Assembly: GCA_034408875.1 (NCBI GenBank)
Contig: JAWXCJ010000020.1
Coordinates: forward strand, 1-37,858
Reading direction: 5' to 3'
Length of the DNA stretch: 37,858 bases
Source: JANNHK01 sp034408875
GTDB taxonomy: Bacteria; Actinomycetota; Acidimicrobiia; IMCC26256; PALSA-610
Of this stretch, positions 14,521 to 23,435 are shown in pieces; within the stretch, counting starts at the first letter, position 1, and each line of letters opens with the position of its first letter. Both the position numbers and the translations under genes were made by a program. Under the pieces are notes generated by a model that saw nothing but the letters and a program-made list of their open reading frames with translations, had not been told where the DNA came from and did no database searches.

Positions 14521-15788
14521 GGCAGGGCCTGGGCAGCGATGTCGCGACGGTAGTGCAGGCCCGGCCACGAGATCTTGGCCACGGCTTCGTAGGCGCGGTC
14601 GCGGGCCGCGGCGATATCGGGTCCGGTTGCCGAGACGGTGAGCACCCGCCCTCCGTTGGTCGTGATGTTTCCGTCGAGCGACTTCGTGCCGGAGTGGAAG
14701 ACCACGACACCCGGTATCTGCGCGGCCGCGTCGAGTCCGGTGATGACGTCGCCGCGCCGCAACGGCGCGGGCGGGTAGCCCTCGCTCGCGATCGCGACGC
14801 CGACGCACGCCTCGTTCCTCAGGCGCACGGGCGTTTCGATGCGGCCGACCGCCGATTCGTAGCAGTGCGCGTACAGGTCGGACGCGAGCCGGGGCACGAT
14901 GACCTGGCACTCCGGGTCACCGAAGCGCACGTTGTACTCGACGACCTTGGGTCCTTGGGGTGTCAGCATGAGCCCGCAATACAACGCGCCGCGATATTCG
15001 GCCTCGCGGTTGCGCATCTCGGCGAGTGTCGGGTGCACCGCCTTCTCCATGATCTCGGAGACGAGGTCGTCGGGTACGAACGGCACCGGCGAATACGCGC
15101 CCATGCCGCCCGTATTCGGGCCCAGGTCGCCGTCGAACGCGCGCTTGTGGTCCTGGGCCGACGCGATCGGCACCGCGTCGCGGCCGTCGCACAACGCGAA
15201 CACCGACAACTCCGGCCCTGTCATGCCCTCTTCGATGACACACGTGCGGCCCGCATCGCCGAACGCGTCGCCCGACAGGTACGCGCGCACCGCTTCGCGC
15301 GCATCCGCGATCGACTCGGTGACGATGACGCCCTTGCCCGCCGCCAGCCCGTCGGTCTTGACGACGTAGAGGCCGGGCAGCGTTTCGAGGAACGCGAACG
15401 CGGGGCCTTCCTCGGTGAACGCCCCGAACCGGGCGGTCGGCACCCCGGCCGCGGCGAGCACGTCCTTCATCCACTGCTTCGAGCCTTCGAGATGCGCCGC
15501 GGCACGGTTGGGACCGAACGCGAGCCGCCCCCGGGCCGTGACGCCGTCGACCACGCCCGCGACCAGCGGGTCTTCCGGGCCGACGACCGTGAGGTCGGCA
15601 TCGAGCTCGTCGGCGAGCGCGCCGACCGCGGCCGGATCGAGCGGATCGACGGCGCGGCATTCGGCGAGCTCGGCCATACCGGCGTTGCCCGGCGCACACA
15701 CCACCTCGTCGACCGCGGAACTGCGCGCGAGCCCCCATGCCAGCGCGTGCTCGCGGCCCCCGCCGCCGACGACAAGAACGCGACTCAT
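14517..15788 (-). CDS. purD: Phosphoribosylamine-glycine ligase (GAR synthetase)
   Basis: 423 residues. It ligates glycine to phosphoribosylamine, the product of PurF. The N-terminal VLVVGGGGREHALAW, the ATP-grasp region VVKTDGLAAGKGVIV, then GPELSVFALCDG, the metal-site PNTGGMGAYSPVPF and the C-terminal LYCGLMLTPQGPKVVEYNVRFGDPE are all diagnostic. The ATG at 15788 is preceded by GGAGGG about 14 nt upstream. It starts 76 bp downstream of the purA stop and ends in a GTGA overlap with purB. Confidence 0.97.
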   Translation of the reverse strand: MSRVLVVGGGGREHALAWGLARSSAVDEVVCAPGNAGMAELAECRAVDPLDPAAVGALADELDADLTVVGPEDPLVAGVVDGVTARGRLAFGPNRAAAHLEGSKQWMKDVLAAAGVPTARFGAFTEEGPAFAFLETLPGLYVVKTDGLAAGKGVIVTESIADAREAVRAYLSGDAFGDAGRTCVIEEGMTGPELSVFALCDGRDAVPIASAQDHKRAFDGDLGPNTGGMGAYSPVPFVPDDLVSEIMEKAVHPTLAEMRNREAEYRGALYCGLMLTPQGPKVVEYNVRFGDPECQVIVPRLASDLYAHCYESAVGRIETPVRLRNEACVGVAIASEGYPPAPLRRGDVITGLDAAAQIPGVVVFHSGTKSLDGNITTNGGRVLTVSATGPDIAAARDRAYEAVAKISWPGLHYRRDIAAQALP

Positions 15789-15864
15789 ATGCGGCTACGC
15801 CCTCCAGCCCTCCATCTCAACTGCACGTATCACCACCCTCCGGGCTTCCGGTCTGCGCCTGGCC

Positions 15865-17157
15865 TCACGCGGCGCGAGGCAAGACGACGGTCTGATCGCG
15901 CGACGGGCCGACGCCGACGAAGCTCACGTGCACGCCGACGAACTCCTCGATGAACCGTACGTAGTCACGCGCTTCCGTCGGGAGGTCTTCGAGCCGGCCC
16001 ACGGTTTCGATGTCGACGCCCCAACCGGGCAACGTCTCGTATACGGGTGTCACCTTGTGCAGCACCGACTGGTGGTACGGGACGTGTTCGTAGCGGGTTC
16101 CGTCTTCGCCGATATATCCGGTGCACACCTGCAACGATTCGAGGGGCGAGAGCACGTCGAGTTTCGTGATGGCGAGTTCGCTGCACGTGTTGAGACGCGC
16201 CGCGTGCTTGAGCATCACGAGGTCGAGCCAACCCGGGCGCCGACGGCGGCCGGTGTTGGTGCCGAACTCCAGGCCCCGTTCGACGAGCAGGTCGCCGACC
16301 GCGTCGCCCTCGAACAGTTCGGTCGGGAACGGACCCGAACCCACCCGCGTGACGTACGCCTTGGCGACGCCGACAACGCGCTCGATCGCACGCGGCCCGA
16401 CCCCCGCGCCCGGACCCACGCCACCCGCGGTGGGGTTGCTCGACGTCACGAACGGATACGTGCCGTGGTCGAGGTCGAGGAATGTCGCCTGCGCGCCCTC
16501 GAACAGCACCCACTGTTGCGCGTCGAGCGCCTCGTGGATGAGATGCACCGTGTCGTCGATCATCGGCGCAAGCCGCGGGACGTAGCCGAGATAGCGATCG
16601 GCCAGTTCCTTCGCGTCGATGGGAAGGCGGTTGTACACCTTCGTCAGCAGCAGGTTCTTCTCGCGCAGCGCGAGGTCGAGCTTCTCGCGGAAGATCTTCG
16701 GGTCGAGCAGGTCCTGCACGCGGATACCGGTGCGCCACGCCTTGTCGCCGTACGCGGGCCCGATGCCGCGCATGGTCGTACCGAGTTTGTTCTTGCCGAG
16801 GAACCGTTCGGTGACGCGGTCGAGTTCCTGGTGGTACGGCATGATCAAGTGCGCGTTCCCCGACACGCGCAACAGGTGCGTATCCACGCGCTTCGCGTCG
16901 AGCATGTCGAGTTCTTCGAACAGCACCTTCGGATCGACGACGACACCGTTCGCGATGACCGGCGTGACCCACGGGTAGAGGACGCCGCTCGGGACGAGTT
17001 GGAGCTTGAACACCTCGCCGTCGACGACGAGCGTGTGCCCCGCGTTGTGGCCGCCCTGGTAACGGACGACCATCGAGGCTTCCTTGGCGAGGTAGTCGGT
17101 GAAACGACCTTTGCCCTCGTCGCCCCACTGCATGCCGACGATTACTGCACCCGGCAT
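15865..17157 (-). CDS. purA: Adenylosuccinate synthetase
   Basis: 430 residues, full length. It couples IMP and aspartate using GTP, the first committed step to AMP. The N-terminal loop reads [17 protein letters not shown], with Arg where most relatives have Lys (GKGK). [11 protein letters not shown] follows, [20 protein letters not shown] carries the IMP-binding residues, and [20 protein letters not shown] and the late [12 protein letters not shown] match the GTP-site motifs. GGGGAG lies 5 nt before the ATG as a strong ribosome-binding site. It is the first pur gene of the right-hand block (purA-purD-purB-purC). Confidence 0.97.
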   Translation of the reverse strand: MPGAVIVGMQWGDEGKGRFTDYLAKEASMVVRYQGGHNAGHTLVVDGEVFKLQLVPSGVLYPWVTPVIANGVVVDPKVLFEELDMLDAKRVDTHLLRVSGNAHLIMPYHQELDRVTERFLGKNKLGTTMRGIGPAYGDKAWRTGIRVQDLLDPKIFREKLDLALREKNLLLTKVYNRLPIDAKELADRYLGYVPRLAPMIDDTVHLIHEALDAQQWVLFEGAQATFLDLDHGTYPFVTSSNPTAGGVGPGAGVGPRAIERVVGVAKAYVTRVGSGPFPTELFEGDAVGDLLVERGLEFGTNTGRRRRPGWLDLVMLKHAARLNTCSELAITKLDVLSPLESLQVCTGYIGEDGTRYEHVPYHQSVLHKVTPVYETLPGWGVDIETVGRLEDLPTEARDYVRFIEEFVGVHVSFVGVGPSRDQTVVLPRAA

Positions 17158-17203
17158 GGAGGCTCCCCACGAAACTCATCGTGCAACGTGTCCTGTAAGG
17201 GTT

Positions 17204-18370
17204 TCACGTTGGGGAAATGGTAGCCGACGCGCCCGCCTCCTCGTCGAGGAAAGCCAAGTAGACCGCTCGGACTGCAAACGCTTGGTGCAATTCCGCAACG
17301 ACTTCGTCGCGAAATTCGCGCCGGTACGTGTCGTCGGTCAACAAGTACACGGTGAAGTTGAGCCCGGAGAAAGCCGTCAGAAAACCCGCAACCCGGAGAA
17401 GCTGTTCGGTGATCACCAGCTCCGAGTTCCCGAGCGAGATCGTGGCGAGCACGTCGACGCGGCGCGCCCAGTCCAGAGTCGTCGCCTCGTCGACGAGGAG
17501 AACACCGAGGGCGACGAAGAACGAGCCGATGAGCAAGCTCACGATGACGATCTGGACGCCCTGGGTGAACAGGGCGACGAGGGCGACGTTGCCCCATTCA
17601 CGGCGGCCGAGCGGCGGTGCTTCGTGCACGAGCGCGGTGGTGCCTTCCACCGGCGTACCGGCGACGAGTTCGCGAATCGCGTCTCCGTCGTCGAACTGGT
17701 TGAGCGCACCGATGTCGTGCGGCAGGCGTACGACGATGAACGACACACCGACGACGATGAACAAGCTGACGGCCAAGATGTACGGCGCGCCTTCGAGGTC
17801 GCCCGCCGTCTGCCACACCTCGTTGGTGAGGAACAGGAACGTCACGAGCAGCGCGACGAGCGGCAGTGCCCGCGCCACGAGGGAGACGATCGATTCGAGC
17901 TGGCCCATCAGCCGACCGAATGCCCACCGCGTCATCGCAAGTAACCCGTACGACGTGAACGCAAAGATCCCGACGAGCACGAAGATGTTGAAGACCACGG
18001 TCGCGAGCGCCGAGCCCGCCTGCCCGCCGACGACGATCGGCACCACGGCCGGGACGATGACGAACGCGGCGATCTCCACCGGCCCGATGCTGTCGGGGCG
18101 GGCGAACGGGCGGCGGCCCCGCCGGCGATTCACCAACGCCCACACCCCGAGCAGGACCGCGAACGCGGCCGCGACCACGACGACGTCGAGCCAGATGGGA
18201 AATTCCTTACTCGGTGCGTTCACCGCGACCTCGATGAGGAACAGCAGCGTCAAGGCGGGCAGGGCGCGGGTCCAGATGTCCTGGCTCGCGTTGTAGTTGG
18301 CGATGAAGTGCGGCAGCCCGCGCCGGAGGAACCACCCCTCGGTCGCCCGGACTACCGCTTCGTCGGCCAC
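17204..18370 (-). CDS. Polytopic membrane protein, unknown function
   Basis: 388 residues from a GTG; a CAGACT hexamer 7 nt upstream suggests a leaderless start. After a cytoplasmic N-terminus (RATEGWFLRRGLPHF) there are about seven hydrophobic segments: LPALTLLFLIEVAV, LDVVVVAAAFAVLLGVWALV, IAAFVIVPAVVPIVV, VVFNIFVLVGIFAFTSYGLL, LPLVALLVTFLFLT, ILAVSLFIVVGVSFIVV and, after a soluble loop, GVQIVIVSLLIGSFFVALGV. The C-terminal part ends in a soluble tail. It looks like a conserved actinobacterial membrane family but I see no transport or enzyme motif. It lies 46 bp upstream of purA in the same direction and may be co-transcribed with it. Confidence 0.8.
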   Translation of the reverse strand: MADEAVVRATEGWFLRRGLPHFIANYNASQDIWTRALPALTLLFLIEVAVNAPSKEFPIWLDVVVVAAAFAVLLGVWALVNRRRGRRPFARPDSIGPVEIAAFVIVPAVVPIVVGGQAGSALATVVFNIFVLVGIFAFTSYGLLAMTRWAFGRLMGQLESIVSLVARALPLVALLVTFLFLTNEVWQTAGDLEGAPYILAVSLFIVVGVSFIVVRLPHDIGALNQFDDGDAIRELVAGTPVEGTTALVHEAPPLGRREWGNVALVALFTQGVQIVIVSLLIGSFFVALGVLLVDEATTLDWARRVDVLATISLGNSELVITEQLLRVAGFLTAFSGLNFTVYLLTDDTYRREFRDEVVAELHQAFAVRAVYLAFLDEEAGASATISPT

Positions 18371-18394
18371 GGCCCCCAGTCTGATCGCCCGGCG

Positions 18395-18400
18395 TAGGCT
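18395..18400 (+). promoter_or_regulatory. -10 hexamer of the carboxylesterase gene
   Basis: TAGGCT, 8 nt before the ATG at 18409; fits the leaderless pattern of this genome. The divergent membrane-protein gene starts 38 bp away on the other strand. Confidence 0.5.
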
Positions 18401-18408
18401 GCGGCGCG

Positions 18409-19770
18409 ATGGGGCAGGTACGCGCCGTTCTCGGGATCCCGTACGCGAACGCGGGCCGCTTCGAACGGCCCGTGCGGGTACCGCTCGACGACTTCGACCG
18501 CTACACCGCGTTCGGTCCCGCGCCGCCGCAACGGCCCGGCCTCGGATTGACTCCGGGCGCCCCGGTCGTCGACACCGACGAACACGCGTGCCTCACCCTC
18601 AACGTGTGGGCACCCGCGCGCGACGCCGATCCGCTCCCGGTGTTGGTCGTGTTCTACGGGGGCGGGTTCGTCACCGGCTCGTCGGCCGAGGCGTGCTACG
18701 ACGGGGCCCGCATCGCGGTCGAGCAGGAAGTCGTCGTCGTCTCGGTGAACTACCGGATCGGCGCGCTCGGGTTCCTCGACCTGCGCCCGATCCGCGGGAC
18801 TTCGGCCAACCTCGGGTTGCTCGACGCGATCGCGGCGCTGCGCTGGGTCCACGACCACATCAGCACGCTGGGTGGTGACCCGGTCCGGGTCACAATCCTC
18901 GGTGAATCCGCGGGTGGGGGCATGTGCCTGCACCTGCTCGCGTCGCCCGAGGCGCAAGGACTGTTCACCAACGCGATCGTGCAGAGCGGCGTCACCGGAC
19001 TCACGCTCGACGAAGCCAGTGCCGCCCTCGTGCTCGAAACCTTCTGCGCGCAGGCGGGCACCAACGACCTCGACGCACTGCTCGCGTTCCCGGTCGACGC
19101 GATCCTCGACGCGCAGCAGGCAACCGAGGCCGCGCTCCTCGGCTCGATCGGGATGATGCCGTTCCACCCGAGCGTCGACGGGGAGATCGTCCTCGCGCCA
19201 CCGGCCGTCGCACTCGAGTCGGGCGTCGCCGCCGGCGTGCCGCTGCTCGCGGGGTCCACCGCCGACGAGATGCGCCTCTACCTCGACCCGAATGCGCCAC
19301 CTCTCGAACGCGATCGGCTCGTCAAGCGCGTCGCCCGGTTCGCCGGTGCCTCACCCGAACGGGCCGAGGAGATTGTGGCGGTGTACGAAGCCGAAACCGA
19401 CGACGTGTGGCCGGCCGTCTTTCAGGACGTCGCCATGCAGCTGCCGTTACGGCACGTCCTCGACGCCCAGTCGGCCCACGCGCCCACGTACACCTACCTC
19501 TTCGCGTGGGAAGCGCCGACAATCGGTGCGGCGCACGCGGTCGACATCCCGTTCATCCTCGGGAACTTCGTCGAGGGGTGGGCCGAGTTCGTCGGGTACG
19601 ACGCCGACGCGGAGCGGCTCTCACGCGTTATGCGCGAAACGTGGGCGTCGTTCGCCCGCACTGGCGACCCGCGCTGGCCCGCGTACCCCGCAGTGATGAC
19701 CTTCGACCGCGACGCGTGCGTCGCGGAGACGCACCCGTTCACACGAAGGCTCGACGCGCTGGCCGGCTGA
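18409..19770 (+). CDS. Carboxylesterase, type B family
   Basis: 453 residues. It is an alpha/beta-hydrolase of the para-nitrobenzyl-esterase/acetylcholinesterase family, with the family N-terminus (VLGIPYANAGRFERP), DEHACLTLNVWAP, the nucleophile elbow GESAGGG (serine near residue 168), an acidic residue in GSTADEMRLY and a catalytic-type histidine in GAAHAVDIPFIL. The oxyanion strand reads VFYGGGF, with Tyr where the family normally has His (HGGGF). There is no signal peptide, so it is cytoplasmic. The substrate cannot be told from sequence. Its 3' end overlaps the decayed NmrA-like gene by 32 bp. Confidence 0.92.
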   Translation: MGQVRAVLGIPYANAGRFERPVRVPLDDFDRYTAFGPAPPQRPGLGLTPGAPVVDTDEHACLTLNVWAPARDADPLPVLVVFYGGGFVTGSSAEACYDGARIAVEQEVVVVSVNYRIGALGFLDLRPIRGTSANLGLLDAIAALRWVHDHISTLGGDPVRVTILGESAGGGMCLHLLASPEAQGLFTNAIVQSGVTGLTLDEASAALVLETFCAQAGTNDLDALLAFPVDAILDAQQATEAALLGSIGMMPFHPSVDGEIVLAPPAVALESGVAAGVPLLAGSTADEMRLYLDPNAPPLERDRLVKRVARFAGASPERAEEIVAVYEAETDDVWPAVFQDVAMQLPLRHVLDAQSAHAPTYTYLFAWEAPTIGAAHAVDIPFILGNFVEGWAEFVGYDADAERLSRVMRETWASFARTGDPRWPAYPAVMTFDRDACVAETHPFTRRLDALAG

Positions 19771-20285
19771 GTACCCGCTCGACCTCGGGCGCCACGAAGT
19801 CGAGTGCGCCGCGCGCCACCGCGGCGTAGAGGTCGATCGTCGAGTCGAGCAACCACGGGTCCATGCCCGTCTTCGCGACCGCGTCGCGCCACTGGGCGAG
19901 CGGCGGATCGAGCCGGGTCACGCCGAGTCGTGCCGCGACCGCCGCGATGTCGTCAGGATCGACCCACGCGACCCGACCGGTTCCGAACGGCAACACCACC
20001 TTGCCCTTGGCGATCAGGTCGCGCTGACGGTCGAGCACGGTCGTGAAGAACGACGGCTGCACGACAGTGGCGGCGACGGTCGACACCGCGAGCCGGCGTT
20101 CGACCGCGCGGTGGTTGCCGTGCAGGCCCTCGTCCGAGTCCCGCGAGCGGGATGTTCGAGATCTTGACGATGCGCCCGACCCCGACCCGTTCGGCCGCTT
20201 CGATCGCGTTGGTTTCGAGCTGCACCTGTTGTTGTGACGGCGACGACTGGAGGAACACCGCCCGCGCGCCGGCGAGAACGGTCAT
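19739..20285 (-). pseudogene. NmrA-like NAD(P)-binding protein, broken
   Basis: Two frames hold successive parts of one atypical SDR of the NmrA/azoreductase type. Upstream: VLAGARAVFLQSSPSQQQVQ and VGVGRIVKISNIPLAG. After about 20140 the reading continues in the next frame: DSDEGLHGNHRAVERRL, then TVVQPSFFTTVL and GRVAWVDPDDIAAVAA. The Rossmann N-terminus (about 65 residues with the GxxGxxG loop) is missing, and a stretch appears deleted after DIAAVAA before the usual C-terminal MDPWLLDSTIDLYAAVARG. One frameshift plus two losses make it non-functional. A 115-residue fragment remains open from 20086. Confidence 0.75.
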
Positions 20286-20304
20286 TGGCGATACGTTGGC
20301 ATAC

Positions 20305-20873
20305 ATGCGTGAGCCTCGGCCCGGTCCGGGCATCGGCCGCGAGTTGACGGTCCGCCGGCAACTTGCGTGCGAGCGTCGCAGATCATCCGCCTCGACGCCG
20401 ACGGCACCGTCGTCGAAGGCGACTGGGACGTCACGCCCGCGGTGTTCCTCCACACCGAACTGCACCGCGCGCGGCCCGACGCGGCTGTGATCGTCCACAA
20501 CCACCTGTACTACGCGACATTGCTCGCGGCGATGGGCGAGTGCCGCGGTTCCTGCACCAGAACTCGTGCATCTTCGACGGCGAGCTCGCGTTCGTCGACG
20601 AGTACGGCGGCGTCGACGACACCGAAGGGGAAAAGTGGCTGGCGCGCGAGGTCGGCGACGCGTCCGGCATCCTGCTCGCGCACCGCGGCGCGATCGTGAC
20701 GGCGCATGTGCCGGCTGACGTACGACGTGTTACTCACAGGGCGCGAGCCGGTCGAGATCTCGGTCGAGCAGGGCGCGGAGCTGAAGCCGATGTTGCAGCA
20801 GAACACGCCACGCGCGTATTGGGAAGGTGCCGTCCGCCTGCTGTTGCAGAACGAGCCCGAGGTCCTCGAGTAA
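20305..20873 (+). pseudogene. Class II aldolase/adducin family protein, broken
   Basis: Pieces of one class II aldolase-type protein lie in order but in changing frames. They are RELTVRRQLAC (from the ATG at 20305), IIRLDADGTVVEGDWDVTP to VIVHNHLYYATLLAAMGE (from about 20367), FLHQNSCIFDGELAFVDEYG to GDASGILLAHRGAIVTA (from about 20540), and MCRLTYDVLLTGREPVEIS to LLQNEPEVLE ending at TAA 20871. The HNH metal motif is still visible, but three frame changes and a deletion of much of the N-terminal domain mean it cannot be made intact. Relatives act on hydroxy-keto acids or sugar phosphates. Confidence 0.78.
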
Positions 20874-20975
20874 ATGGGCATGTCGATCGACGACCACGTT
20901 GTCGAACCGCCCGACGCGTTCACCGGCCGGTTCCCGAAGAAGTTCGCCGAACTCCGGGTCCGCGCCGCGGACTAA
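20874..20975 (+). pseudogene. Amidohydrolase, N-terminal remnant
   Basis: The ATG directly follows the aldolase TAA. 33 codons give SIDDHVVEPPDAFTGRFPKK, the typical beginning of metal-dependent amidohydrolases of the amidohydrolase_2 family (SVDDHxxEPPDxW), then stop at TAA 20973. The remaining roughly 350 residues of such a protein are absent; the convergent thiolase gene ends 12 bp later. It is a truncated remnant, and the junction suggests a deletion. Confidence 0.7.
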
Positions 20976-20986
20976 CCGTTCTGGGT

Positions 20987-22189
20987 TTACGCCGCCGAGC
21001 TCTCCAGGATGTGCACGCCGCACGCGGAGCCGAGCCCGATCACGTGCGCCAGACCCACGCGTGCGCCTTCGATCTGGCGGTCGCCGGCCTCACCGCGCAG
21101 GTGGTGGCAGACCTCCCAGATGTTCGCAATACCCGTCGCCGCGATCGGGTGCCCCTTCGATTCGAGGCCGCCCGACACGTTGACGGGAGTCTTGCCGTCG
21201 CGTGTCGATGCACCCGAGTTGAAGAAGTCGACCGCGCCGCCCGGCTCGCACAGCCCGAGGTTGTCGTAGTGCACGAGTTCCGCGGTCGCGAAACAGTCGT
21301 GCAGTTCGACCAGGTCGAGGTCTTCCGGTCCGATGCCCGCCTGCTCGTACGCCTGCTCCGCCGCGTTGCGCGTCAGCGTGTTGACGTCGGGGAGAATCTG
21401 GCACGCCTCCTGCCACGGGTCGGTGGTGAGCACCGACGCGGACACCTTCACCGCCCGCCGCTGCTGCTCGTTGCCGAGCGTCTTGAGCTTCGAGTCGGAG
21501 ACGACGACCGCGGCTGCCGCGCCGTCGCAGTTGGCCGAGCACATGGGCCGCGTGTTCGGATAGGCGATCATCACGTCGTTCATGATCTGTTCGAGCGACA
21601 TGCGCTTCGTGTACGCGGCGAGCGGGTTGAGTGTCGAGTGCGCGTGGTTCTTCTCGGAGATCCGCGCGAACAGCTCGAAGCTGGTGCCGCCGTACTTGTG
21701 GCCATACTCCATGCCGATCTGCGCGAAGACACCGGGCATCGTGTCGGTGCCGATGCGGCCGTCGACCGACGCGACCGCGCCGTAACGACCTTTCGGCGTC
21801 CATTCGTTCTTGTCCGCCGCGCGGGCTCCGCCCGAGAGCAGACCCGCGCCCGCGAGCTTCTCGACACCGACCGCGAGACCCATGTCGCACTCGCCCGCCT
21901 TCACGGCCATGATCGCGGTGCGCAGCGCGGTCGCACCCGTCGCGCACGCATTCGACACGTTGTAGACCGGGATGCCGGTCTGGCCGACCTGCTTCTGCAG
22001 GGCCTGACCGATGCCGAGACCGCCACCCATGAGGTTGCCGGCGGCGAGAATGCCGATGTCGCCCATCGTCACGCCCGCGTCCTTCAGCGCCGCAGTCGTC
22101 GCTTCGGCGGCGAGGTCGACGGTGTCGAGGTCGGGGTGCTTCCCGAACTTCGTCATGTTGATCCCGAGGATCCAGATGTCTTCGCTCAT
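20987..22189 (-). CDS. SCP2/SCP-x-type thiolase (acetyl-CoA acetyltransferase family)
   Basis: 400 residues. It is a thiolase-fold enzyme that cleaves or condenses acyl-CoA esters. The nucleophile cysteine lies in VSNACATGATALRTA near residue 82; HDCFATAELVHY and ESKGHPIAATGIANIWEV give the active-site histidines; the C-terminal cysteine is in GLGSACGVHIL. The overall pattern is that of non-specific lipid-transfer-protein/SCP2 thiolases, which often act with a DUF35 protein; such a gene is directly upstream with an ATGA overlap. Likely role: last step of beta-oxidation of a branched, aromatic or sterol side-chain substrate. The exact substrate is unknown. Confidence 0.92.
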   Translation of the reverse strand: MSEDIWILGINMTKFGKHPDLDTVDLAAEATTAALKDAGVTMGDIGILAAGNLMGGGLGIGQALQKQVGQTGIPVYNVSNACATGATALRTAIMAVKAGECDMGLAVGVEKLAGAGLLSGGARAADKNEWTPKGRYGAVASVDGRIGTDTMPGVFAQIGMEYGHKYGGTSFELFARISEKNHAHSTLNPLAAYTKRMSLEQIMNDVMIAYPNTRPMCSANCDGAAAAVVVSDSKLKTLGNEQQRRAVKVSASVLTTDPWQEACQILPDVNTLTRNAAEQAYEQAGIGPEDLDLVELHDCFATAELVHYDNLGLCEPGGAVDFFNSGASTRDGKTPVNVSGGLESKGHPIAATGIANIWEVCHHLRGEAGDRQIEGARVGLAHVIGLGSACGVHILESSAA

Positions 22190-22590
22190 GAGTTGGTCCC
22201 AATCGGTTCGAAGCCGAAGCCGACGGCTTCGACGCCATTGTCGTCTTCACCCAGCGAGTACGTCGCGAGCCGCACCTTCATGCCGAGCTCGACGTGCTCG
22301 GGGTCGGGCTCGATGTTGATGACGTTGGCGCGCACGCTGGTGCCCTGGCAGTCGATCACGCCCGCAACGAACGGGACCGGGACCCCCGGCGCCGCGAACG
22401 TCACGATCGTGAACGCGCGCAGCTCGCCCTCGGTGGGAACGTCGAACGCCTTGAATGAGTCGGCGAAGCACGACGCGCAGGCATTGCGGCGATCGAAGTA
22501 GCGCGCCCCGCACTTGGTGCACTCGTGGGCCCGCAAATGGGGCTCGGCGCCGAGCACCAGGTACTCGACGAGCGGAATCTGCTCACCCAT
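22186..22590 (-). CDS. DUF35 OB-fold protein with zinc ribbon, thiolase partner
   Basis: 134 residues. The N-terminal half has four cysteines in CTKCGARYFDRRNACASC, a rubredoxin-like zinc ribbon; the rest is the OB-fold (GELRAFTIVTF, PFVAGVIDCQGTSVRANVI). DUF35 proteins associate with SCP2-type thiolases, aldolases or MaoC hydratases in steroid and acyl-CoA pathways. Its stop overlaps the thiolase start (ATGA). GGGAG lies 11 nt before the ATG at 22590; with TAGGCT (22657-22662, minus) as -10 the leader would be about 60 nt. Confidence 0.92.
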   Translation of the reverse strand: MGEQIPLVEYLVLGAEPHLRAHECTKCGARYFDRRNACASCFADSFKAFDVPTEGELRAFTIVTFAAPGVPVPFVAGVIDCQGTSVRANVINIEPDPEHVELGMKVRLATYSLGEDDNGVEAVGFGFEPIGTNS

Positions 22591-22656
22591 TGTTCTTCGT
22601 CTCCCGGATCAACGGTGCCGACAGCTTGTGGCGCGATGGGCTCGCGACGCAAGAAA

Positions 22657-22667
22657 GAGCCTACGTT
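22657..22667. promoter_or_regulatory. Overlapping divergent -10 hexamers, DUF35-thiolase / SDR
   Basis: AGCCTACGTTT holds TAGGCT on the minus strand (22657-22662) and TACGTT on the plus strand (22662-22667). The plus hexamer is 6 nt from the SDR ATG (leaderless). The two promoters share one base pair and are likely to be mutually exclusive. Confidence 0.5.
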
Positions 22668-22673
22668 TCCGGA

Positions 22674-23432
22674 ATGGAGATCACCGGAAAGTTGGCCGTC
22701 GTCGTCGGTGGGGCGTCGGGCATGGCCAAGGCGACCGCGGAGCTGCTGCACCAGAAGGGCGCTTCGATTTCGATCCTCGACCTGCCGACGAGCAAGGGCG
22801 AGGAGGTCGCCAAGGAACTCGGCGGCACGTTCCACCCGTGCAACGTCACCGATTTCGAGGGGACGGAAGCCGCGCTCGCCGCGGCCGTCGAAGACCTCGG
22901 CGGATTGCACATCGCGGTCAACACCGCCGGCGGCGGCGCGGCTATGCGCACCCTGAGCAAGAAGGGGCCCCACCCCCTCGGCGAGTTCCAGCGCATCGTC
23001 GACCTGAACCTGATCGCGACGTTCAACCTGAACCGGCTCCAGGCGTGGCACATGTCGAAGAACGAGCCGGAAGACGGCGAGCGCGGCGTCATCATCGACA
23101 CCGCGTCGATCGCGGCGTTCGAGGGCCAGATCGGCCAGGTCGCGTACACGGCCGCGAAGGCGGGCATCGCGGCGATGTCGTTCACGATGGCGCGCGACCT
23201 CGGCAGCCTCGGCATCCGCGTCTGCACGATCGCGCCGAGCTTGTTCGGCACCGGCCTCACCGCGGGGATCCCCGAGGAGATGGAAGCGGCGCTCGTGCGC
23301 GACGCGGCATTCCCGAAGCGCATGGGCCGGCCCGAGGAGTACGCCACCGTCGCAGTTGCGATCGTCGAGAGCGCGATGCTCAACGGTACGACGATTCGCG
23401 TCGACGCGGGCCAGCGCTTCGCGCCGAAGTAA
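22674..23432 (+). CDS. Short-chain dehydrogenase/reductase, 3-hydroxyacyl-CoA dehydrogenase-like
   Basis: 252 residues. Classical SDR: cofactor loop GGASGMAKATAELL near the N-terminus, an acidic residue after the second strand (ILDLP) that favours NAD, NTAGGG in place of NNAG, and the catalytic Ser and YTAAK motif (TASIAAFEG...YTAAKAG). The sequence order resembles type-2 3-hydroxyacyl-CoA dehydrogenase/17-beta-HSD10. Such an enzyme would precede the thiolase in beta-oxidation, and the two operons share a promoter region. The ATG at 22674 follows a TACGTT hexamer by 6 nt. Confidence 0.92.
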   Translation: MEITGKLAVVVGGASGMAKATAELLHQKGASISILDLPTSKGEEVAKELGGTFHPCNVTDFEGTEAALAAAVEDLGGLHIAVNTAGGGAAMRTLSKKGPHPLGEFQRIVDLNLIATFNLNRLQAWHMSKNEPEDGERGVIIDTASIAAFEGQIGQVAYTAAKAGIAAMSFTMARDLGSLGIRVCTIAPSLFGTGLTAGIPEEMEAALVRDAAFPKRMGRPEEYATVAVAIVESAMLNGTTIRVDAGQRFAPK

Positions 23433-23435
23433 CCC

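Noticed and set aside
20363..22501. A 712-codon open frame on the plus strand
   Set aside because: Mostly antisense to the thiolase and DUF35 gene. Only its first part (about 20540-20705) is meaningful, as one frame of the broken class II aldolase.
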